A DNA stretch of 10,712 nucleotides, taken from NCBI GenBank assembly GCA_902492545.1, contig CABULX010000075.1, positions 1-10,712 of the forward strand. Reading direction: 5' to 3'. The stretch is from an uncultured Collinsella sp. (GTDB lineage: Bacteria; Actinomycetota; Coriobacteriia; Coriobacteriales; Coriobacteriaceae). The notes beneath the pieces were generated by a model. It worked only from the letters and a program-made list of their open reading frames with translations, did no database searches and was not told the DNA's origin. Each line of letters starts with the position of its first letter. Position 1 is the first letter of the stretch. A program made the translations under genes and the position numbers. Shown in pieces: positions 7,234 to 10,712 of this stretch.

Positions 7234-7239
7234 AGTATA
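7234..7239 (-). promoter_or_regulatory. Possible -10 box for rarA
   Basis: On the minus strand TATACT (5 of 6 to consensus) lies 39 nt before the preferred rarA start, in an AT-rich gap after the dGTPase stop. I see no convincing -35 box at the right distance. A perfect 10-bp palindrome, AAAACGTTTT (7216-7225), falls just at the predicted start of transcription. This is a weak prediction. Confidence 0.35.
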
Positions 7240-7254
7240 CCGAATATATACGAA

Positions 7255-8502
7255 CTACCGTTCGTTAATATAGGTACGGTGCGGAAACTTCAACCCCGGG
7301 AACAACTTGCTCGTCAGCTCGCAGAAATAGCCGTCCGTCATGCTCGAAATGTAATCCACTACGGTCTGATCTTTATCGTCCTGCCAGGCATAGACGCGAT
7401 CGTAGTAGGAAAGCTGCTGCTCAATGCGAGAAATATGGTGCTTAAAGATGTACGAGGACTCATCGCCTTCGTTTATATCCTGCAGGCAACGGTCATAAAG
7501 TTTATCGAAGGCCTCGCGCAGCTCCGCCTCGGAGTCGCCTTCGATGCCGCCCTTGCTATAGATCTTCTCGTAGTTCTCGCGCTTGGCACGGCGGATTTCC
7601 TCAAACAGGTCCTCGCTCATCTCGATGCGCGGCTTGCCATAGCTGTGCTCAACGATATCGATGGAGGCATGCGTAAGGATCCAGCTGTTGTAAGCCCCGC
7701 CCAGGCCATCGTCAAACGCGTCGGGCGCCAGCAGGCCCGCCGCAATGGCGTCTTGGCGATCGCGTCCAACATAGGCAAGGATATCCGAGATGCGAACCAC
7801 GCAGCCTTCGAGCGTCATGGGACGCAGGTGCTCAATGGCGCCATAGCCCGTGGCAATGCAGTCCTCGACAGTTCGGTCGAACTGGTCAAAGGAGCCCATG
7901 TCCGAGAGCTCAAACTCGCGCTGCTCGTACTCGCCGTTATGGCACAACACGCCGTCGAGCGTCTGGAGCGACACATTGCGGCCATATAGGGCATCGAGCA
8001 CACGGACCGACTGCACGTTATGGAAAAAGAAGCGGCCGGTACGCTCATGATAGATATCGTTGAGGAAGCGCTCGCCGGCATGGCCGAAAGGCGTGTGTCC
8101 CAAGTCGTGGCCCAGACCAATCGCCTCGATCAGATCGCAATTGAGCCCCAGAGCGCGCCCGATATCGCGAGCGATACGCGAGACCAGCTGCACGTGCAAA
8201 CCGCGGCGCGACAGATCGTCATTGCTACGGAAGCTAAAGACCTGCGTTTTGCCTGCATAACGCGTGTACGCCGGAAGATGAAGAATCTTTTCGGTATCGC
8301 GCATAAACGCGGGACGCATAAGCGTGCCTTTGTCGGCAGCGCGATCAACACGACGGATGACCTGGTCGTCGTTGCAACGATACGGGTTGACATAGCCCGA
8401 AGCACGATCGGCGGCAATGCGCTCGACAAGTTCGGGCGGCAATGCCGAGGGAATACGGTCCATGCACGCCTTAATGACGGCCGTTTCTTGATTAGTTGTC
8501 AT
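7255..8502 (-). CDS. dGTPase-like HD-domain deoxynucleoside triphosphohydrolase
   Basis: A 415-residue protein of the Dgt family, which hydrolyses dNTPs to deoxynucleosides and triphosphate and so adjusts dNTP pools. The family lead-in RPAFMRDTEKILHLPAYTRY (63-82) is followed by KTQVFS. The metal-binding H..HD..D set is intact: His103 (RRGLHVQLVSRIARDIGRAL), His132-Asp133 (IGLGHDLGHTPFGHAGE) and Asp240 (VVRISDILAYVGRD). The helical remainder, including the HNGEYEQ stretch (188-194), also fits. I chose ATG 8502 because AAGGAG lies 6 nt upstream; the longer reading to 8529 would use the Shine-Dalgarno as coding sequence. It starts 31 nt after the prepilin peptidase stop and probably shares its transcript, although the functions seem unrelated. 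Which nucleotide it prefers cannot be told from sequence. Confidence 0.93.
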   Translation of the reverse strand: MTTNQETAVIKACMDRIPSALPPELVERIAADRASGYVNPYRCNDDQVIRRVDRAADKGTLMRPAFMRDTEKILHLPAYTRYAGKTQVFSFRSNDDLSRRGLHVQLVSRIARDIGRALGLNCDLIEAIGLGHDLGHTPFGHAGERFLNDIYHERTGRFFFHNVQSVRVLDALYGRNVSLQTLDGVLCHNGEYEQREFELSDMGSFDQFDRTVEDCIATGYGAIEHLRPMTLEGCVVRISDILAYVGRDRQDAIAAGLLAPDAFDDGLGGAYNSWILTHASIDIVEHSYGKPRIEMSEDLFEEIRRAKRENYEKIYSKGGIEGDSEAELREAFDKLYDRCLQDINEGDESSYIFKHHISRIEQQLSYYDRVYAWQDDKDQTVVDYISSMTDGYFCELTSKLFPGLKFPHRTYINER

Positions 8503-8508
8503 GGCATG

Positions 8509-8514
8509 CTCCTT
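8509..8514 (-). promoter_or_regulatory. Shine-Dalgarno that sets the dGTPase start
   Basis: AAGGAG lies 6 nt before the ATG at 8502. It rules against the in-frame start at 8529, whose coding sequence would run through this site. Confidence 0.85.
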
Positions 8515-8533
8515 AAGAAGGATGCGCAATCGG

Positions 8534-8956
8534 TTACAACGTGCAGCCCACGACCTCGATTATGGCAAAAATCGGCACCAAAAACGGGAGCAATGGCAGG
8601 GAGCGCGATTTTCTGATGAGGCAGGTGATGGCAAGCGCCAGGAGCGAGGCAGCAAATGCCACGATGCCACCCATAGGATCGAGCGTGCAAAGCGCGAAGA
8701 GCGCCTTGACATCTCCCATGCCAATGCCCGAGGTTTGGCGAAGACGACGCCAGAGGGACTCAGTCAGCACGAGAGCAAGATACACGATGACGGCAAGACC
8801 TGCGTGGTCAAGCGTTGTGTTAACACCCTTGTCGAGCCAAACGCCCGCAAAAGCCGCCACGGCACATGCGCCGGCAAGCTCATTGGGAAACCGTCGCTCT
8901 CGGGCATCAATGACCGCGCCGGCAAAGATGCAAATCCAAAACGGGATATAGAACAT
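8534..8956 (-). CDS. Minimal type IV prepilin peptidase (A24 family)
   Basis: A 140-residue integral membrane aspartyl protease that would cleave leader peptides of type IV pilin-like or Tad/Flp-type pre-proteins. Both catalytic aspartates are present: Asp17 in AGAVIDARERRFPNE (12-26) and Asp82 in GIGMGDVKALF (77-87, the GxGD motif). Hydrophobic segments flank them at about 3-18, 27-41, 50-67, 86-111 and 119-137. The N-terminal methyltransferase and zinc-cysteine domain of full-length PilD is absent, as in short CpaA/TadV-like enzymes. ATG 8956 is chosen for GAGGGAG 5 nt upstream; a reading back to 9190 gives a non-membrane, Thr-repeat extension that runs through the terminator hairpin and into the upstream gene. 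No pilin or secretion genes lie in the window, so its substrates must be encoded elsewhere. Confidence 0.9.
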   Translation of the reverse strand: MFYIPFWICIFAGAVIDARERRFPNELAGACAVAAFAGVWLDKGVNTTLDHAGLAVIVYLALVLTESLWRRLRQTSGIGMGDVKALFALCTLDPMGGIVAFAASLLALAITCLIRKSRSLPLLPFLVPIFAIIEVVGCTL

Positions 8957-8961
8957 CGAAA

Positions 8962-8968
8962 CTCCCTC
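8962..8968 (-). promoter_or_regulatory. Shine-Dalgarno that sets the prepilin peptidase start
   Basis: GAGGGAG lies 5 nt before the ATG at 8956. It falls between the terminator hairpin and the start codon, and it supports the short reading of the gene. Confidence 0.8.
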
Positions 8969-8986
8969 AACTGAGCGATCAAATAC

Positions 8987-9028
8987 AAAAACCACCACAA
9001 AGGTGCCTGTCCCCTTTGTGGTGGTTTT
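8987..9028 (-). terminator. Long-stem hairpin terminator after the glycosyltransferase
   Basis: A perfect 15-bp inverted repeat (8988-9002 with 9014-9028, arm AAAACCACCACAAAG on the plus strand) encloses an 11-nt loop, GTGCCTGTCCC. On the minus strand the stem ends in five T residues (8991-8987), which fits an intrinsic terminator. It begins 8 nt after the TAA of the glycosyltransferase and closes that transcript before the prepilin peptidase. The loop with its adjacent bases (GGTGCCTGTCCCC) resembles the core of dispersed REP-like hairpins, so it may be a mobile repeat that serves as a terminator. Confidence 0.75.
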
Positions 9029-9036
9029 GGTGGTGG

Positions 9037-10332
9037 TTATTTGGCGCCTTGCATGACCTCGTCGAGGGTGACGTTTACGGCATGCTGGGTAGGAACCCAG
9101 TCGACCTTCAGGAACAGCGCGGCAACCGTGATGGGGATATAGCTGAACATAAAGATCGGGAAGGTAAACAGGTTGGTCACCAGGCGCCACTTTTGTGCGC
9201 AGTGAATATGCTTGTACTCAAAGATGGTCGTGAGCAGCGCCAGGATAAAGAAGGTCTGGTACATCATCGCAAAGGTCATAATGAGCGAAGCGGCACACGC
9301 CTGCATCTCAACTTCGGTAGCCAAGAAGCCGTGCGAAAGGCCGCCCACGATGAGGAACGTGGCATTGGCGAGCATCGAGATCAAAGACAGCAGCATGCCC
9401 GGGGCGATCGTCATGAACATGTCGTAAGCGGCAAAGCGGCGATAGCGGAACATCGACTTGACCAGATGCTTACCGTAGGTAAAGAACACCTGGTAAAAGC
9501 CCTTGGTCCAGCGCATACGCTGCTTCCAGGATGCCTTGAACGTCACGGGTTGCTCGTCAAAGAACTCCGCCGGCGCATAGCCAATGCGAATACCGTGAAT
9601 AGCGCAGAACGTAGTGAACTGAATGTCCTCGGTCAGCGTGTGGAACTGCCAACCGTGCATGCCCTCGATAACGCTTGACGAGATAAGGTAACCCGAACCC
9701 GAAACAGCGCAGGACGTCTTGCAGATATTACGCGCGTTGTTGAGGAAGCGCGCCTCGCGTAGATACCACGTGGCATTAGCTGCCGAGATCCACGAGCTGC
9801 CGAAGTTCTTGGAATTGCGATAGCTCGTGACCACATGGAAGCCCTGGTCAAAGGCATCATTCATCTTGGAAACGTAATCGCGGGAGATAACGTTATCGGC
9901 ATCGAAGATAAAGTAGCCCTCAAACGTGTCGGGATACTCGTTGAGAATGCGGTCGAAGCCAAAGTCCATGACCCAGCTCTTGCCCTTGCGGGCCAGGTCA
10001 TTGCGCTCGTAAACAATGGCACCGGCCTCGCGCGCGAGCTGCGCCGTGTTGTCGGTGCAGGCATCGGCGACCACGAAAACCTCGATGAGCTCGGACGGAT
10101 AATCCTGGTCCTTGATGGAGCGAACGAGGTTGGCGATCACGGCCTCCTCATTATGCGCCGCAATAAAAAAGGCATAGCGATGGAGTTTTTTGGCCTTGGG
10201 AGGCGCGACCTCGCCACGAAGAGCGCCAATGACAAAGAAGACCACCTGGTACAGAAAGCAGACCGTGAGCAGCGTGACGACAATCTGGTTGAAGATCACG
10301 ATGGGTGTGTTGGTTTGTAAAAAGGCGAGCAT
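9037..10332 (-). CDS. Membrane-bound processive family 2 glycosyltransferase
   Basis: A 431-residue GT-A enzyme of the cellulose/hyaluronan/poly-GlcNAc synthase type, which would polymerise sugar from a nucleotide-sugar donor at the membrane. A first hydrophobic segment is at about 11-37. The catalytic domain opens with FFIAAHNEEAVIANLV (about 55-70). It shows all processive-GT2 motifs: ADACTDN (89-95), DAD (144-146, donor and metal binding), TED (234-236, catalytic base) and QRMRW (271-275, the QxxRW motif). Further membrane helices follow at about 305-335, 345-372 and 387-410. The C-terminal WVPTQH fits this class. ATG 10332 is chosen for GGGAG 5 nt upstream; an upstream TTG at 10347 has no comparable site. 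No PilZ domain is visible, and no export or modification partners lie next to it, so the polymer is unknown. A strong terminator follows. Confidence 0.92.
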   Translation of the reverse strand: MLAFLQTNTPIVIFNQIVVTLLTVCFLYQVVFFVIGALRGEVAPPKAKKLHRYAFFIAAHNEEAVIANLVRSIKDQDYPSELIEVFVVADACTDNTAQLAREAGAIVYERNDLARKGKSWVMDFGFDRILNEYPDTFEGYFIFDADNVISRDYVSKMNDAFDQGFHVVTSYRNSKNFGSSWISAANATWYLREARFLNNARNICKTSCAVSGSGYLISSSVIEGMHGWQFHTLTEDIQFTTFCAIHGIRIGYAPAEFFDEQPVTFKASWKQRMRWTKGFYQVFFTYGKHLVKSMFRYRRFAAYDMFMTIAPGMLLSLISMLANATFLIVGGLSHGFLATEVEMQACAASLIMTFAMMYQTFFILALLTTIFEYKHIHCAQKWRLVTNLFTFPIFMFSYIPITVAALFLKVDWVPTQHAVNVTLDEVMQGAK

Positions 10333-10337
10333 GCAGG

Positions 10338-10342
10338 CTCCC
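10338..10342 (-). promoter_or_regulatory. Shine-Dalgarno that sets the glycosyltransferase start
   Basis: GGGAG lies 5 nt before the ATG at 10332. It falls between that codon and the in-frame TTG at 10347, so the TTG is unlikely to be used. Confidence 0.7.
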
Positions 10343-10414
10343 AGCAACGCGTAACGTAAACAATCGTATATCTTACCGCAGGCTTACCGAGTTCAAGAAA
10401 CCACCTAATACCGG

Positions 10415-10712
10415 CTAGGCTTCGAGAAGGCCAAGCTGCGGGACGATGTCGTCGCCGGCGGCGGTGCGGCCAATCGAGCGCGGGGCCAGGTCGTCAAGAA
10501 CCGCAGCGAGATCCCACGGCAGCTCATCGCGGCACTCAATACGCTCCCCCGTCACGGGATGGTCGAATGCGACGCGCCAGGAATGAAGGAATTGCCTGGT
10601 CAGACCCTGATCGGCGCGTGCATCGCACTTGCCGTAGAGTGGATCGCCCACGCAGGCGTGGTTGATATGGCGCATATGCACACGAATCTGATGTGTGCGG
10701 CCCGTAAACAGA
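10415..10712 (-). CDS. RluA/RluD-family pseudouridine synthase, 3' end only
   Basis: The last 99 codons of an enzyme that converts uridine to pseudouridine in rRNA, or possibly tRNA. The visible part opens with LFTGRTHQIRVHMRHINHAC, the conserved C-terminal signature of RluA-family catalytic domains, then GDPLYGK. FLHSWRVAFDHPVTGE follows, matching the family's closing strand. The catalytic Asp (in the HRLD motif) lies upstream, beyond position 10712, so the gene is cut by the window and is not broken. It ends at TAG 10417-10415 with the tail PQLGLLEA. The specific subfamily (RluA, RluC or RluD) cannot be told from this fragment. In many Gram-positive bacteria such a gene follows lspA, which would lie outside the window. 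Confidence 0.95.
   Translation of the reverse strand, partial: LFTGRTHQIRVHMRHINHACVGDPLYGKCDARADQGLTRQFLHSWRVAFDHPVTGERIECRDELPWDLAAVLDDLAPRSIGRTAAGDDIVPQLGLLEA

Noticed and set aside
7250..7265. A small hairpin (ACGAAC / GTTCGT) over the dGTPase stop codon as a terminator
   Set aside because: The stem is only 6 bp and AT-containing, and no T-run follows on the minus strand.
8957..9190. A Thr-rich N-terminal extension of the prepilin peptidase
   Set aside because: The extension translates the hairpin repeat and the end of the glycosyltransferase gene in another frame. The GAGGGAG site at 8962-8968 and the usual membrane N-terminus support the start at 8956.
10333..10414. A promoter for the glycosyltransferase (TTGAAC on the minus strand)
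   Set aside because: At spacings of 15-18 nt the possible -10 hexamers match at best 4 of 6, and no single choice stands out. A sigma-B type pair (GTTTAC, 13 nt, GGGAGC) is also only partial and coincides with the ribosome binding site. The stretch holds no terminator that I can see after the pseudouridine synthase.

Overview
The window reads as ordinary chromosome from a high-GC Gram-positive bacterium. Gene content and order, SigB/SigF/SigG-type sigma usage and protein style suggest Coriobacteriia, most likely Collinsella or a close relative. That placement is inference from recognition, not a database search. Every supported gene lies on the minus strand, so the window is best read from high to low coordinates. 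There are no RNA genes, CRISPR arrays, insertion sequences or phage genes.

Layout, in transcription order. (1) 10712-10415: the 3' end of an RluA-family rRNA pseudouridine synthase. (2) 10332-9037: a membrane-bound processive family 2 glycosyltransferase, closed by a strong hairpin terminator (8988-9028) that carries a repeat-like loop. (3) 8956-8534: a minimal A24-type prepilin peptidase, followed 31 nt later by a dGTPase-like HD phosphohydrolase (8502-7255). (4) 7194-5845: the replication-stress AAA+ ATPase RarA/MgsA, with a possible promoter just upstream. (5) 5744-2588: a compact four-gene unit holding a DUF948-like membrane coiled-coil protein, an RsbW-like anti-sigma factor, a SigB/F/G-family sigma factor and an AI-2E family transporter. 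Its junctions are an 8-nt overlap, a 1-nt gap and a 4-nt ATGA overlap, and it ends at a clear intrinsic terminator (2508-2538). (6) 2435-1: alaS with its own promoter, truncated by the window edge after about 811 codons.

The most interesting part is the sigma-factor unit. The anti-sigma-like protein has the RsbW fold signature but has lost the N-box asparagine, the G1 DxGxG motif and the G2 glycine lid. It therefore probably cannot bind ATP or act as a kinase. No STAS-type anti-anti-sigma gene lies alongside. The unit also contains a DUF948-like protein (the family of the sigma-B-linked B. subtilis protein YtxG) and a transporter with a long acidic cytoplasmic tail, both candidates for signal input. 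This would be a partner-switch-free variant of the SigB module. That function is inferred; the missing motifs are read directly from the sequence.

The remaining genes are mainly housekeeping: translation fidelity (alaS), rRNA modification, dNTP metabolism and replication-fork maintenance. There is also a probable exopolysaccharide synthase and a stand-alone prepilin peptidase. All gaps between genes are shorter than about 100 bases and are covered by the regulatory entries or by the rejected list.
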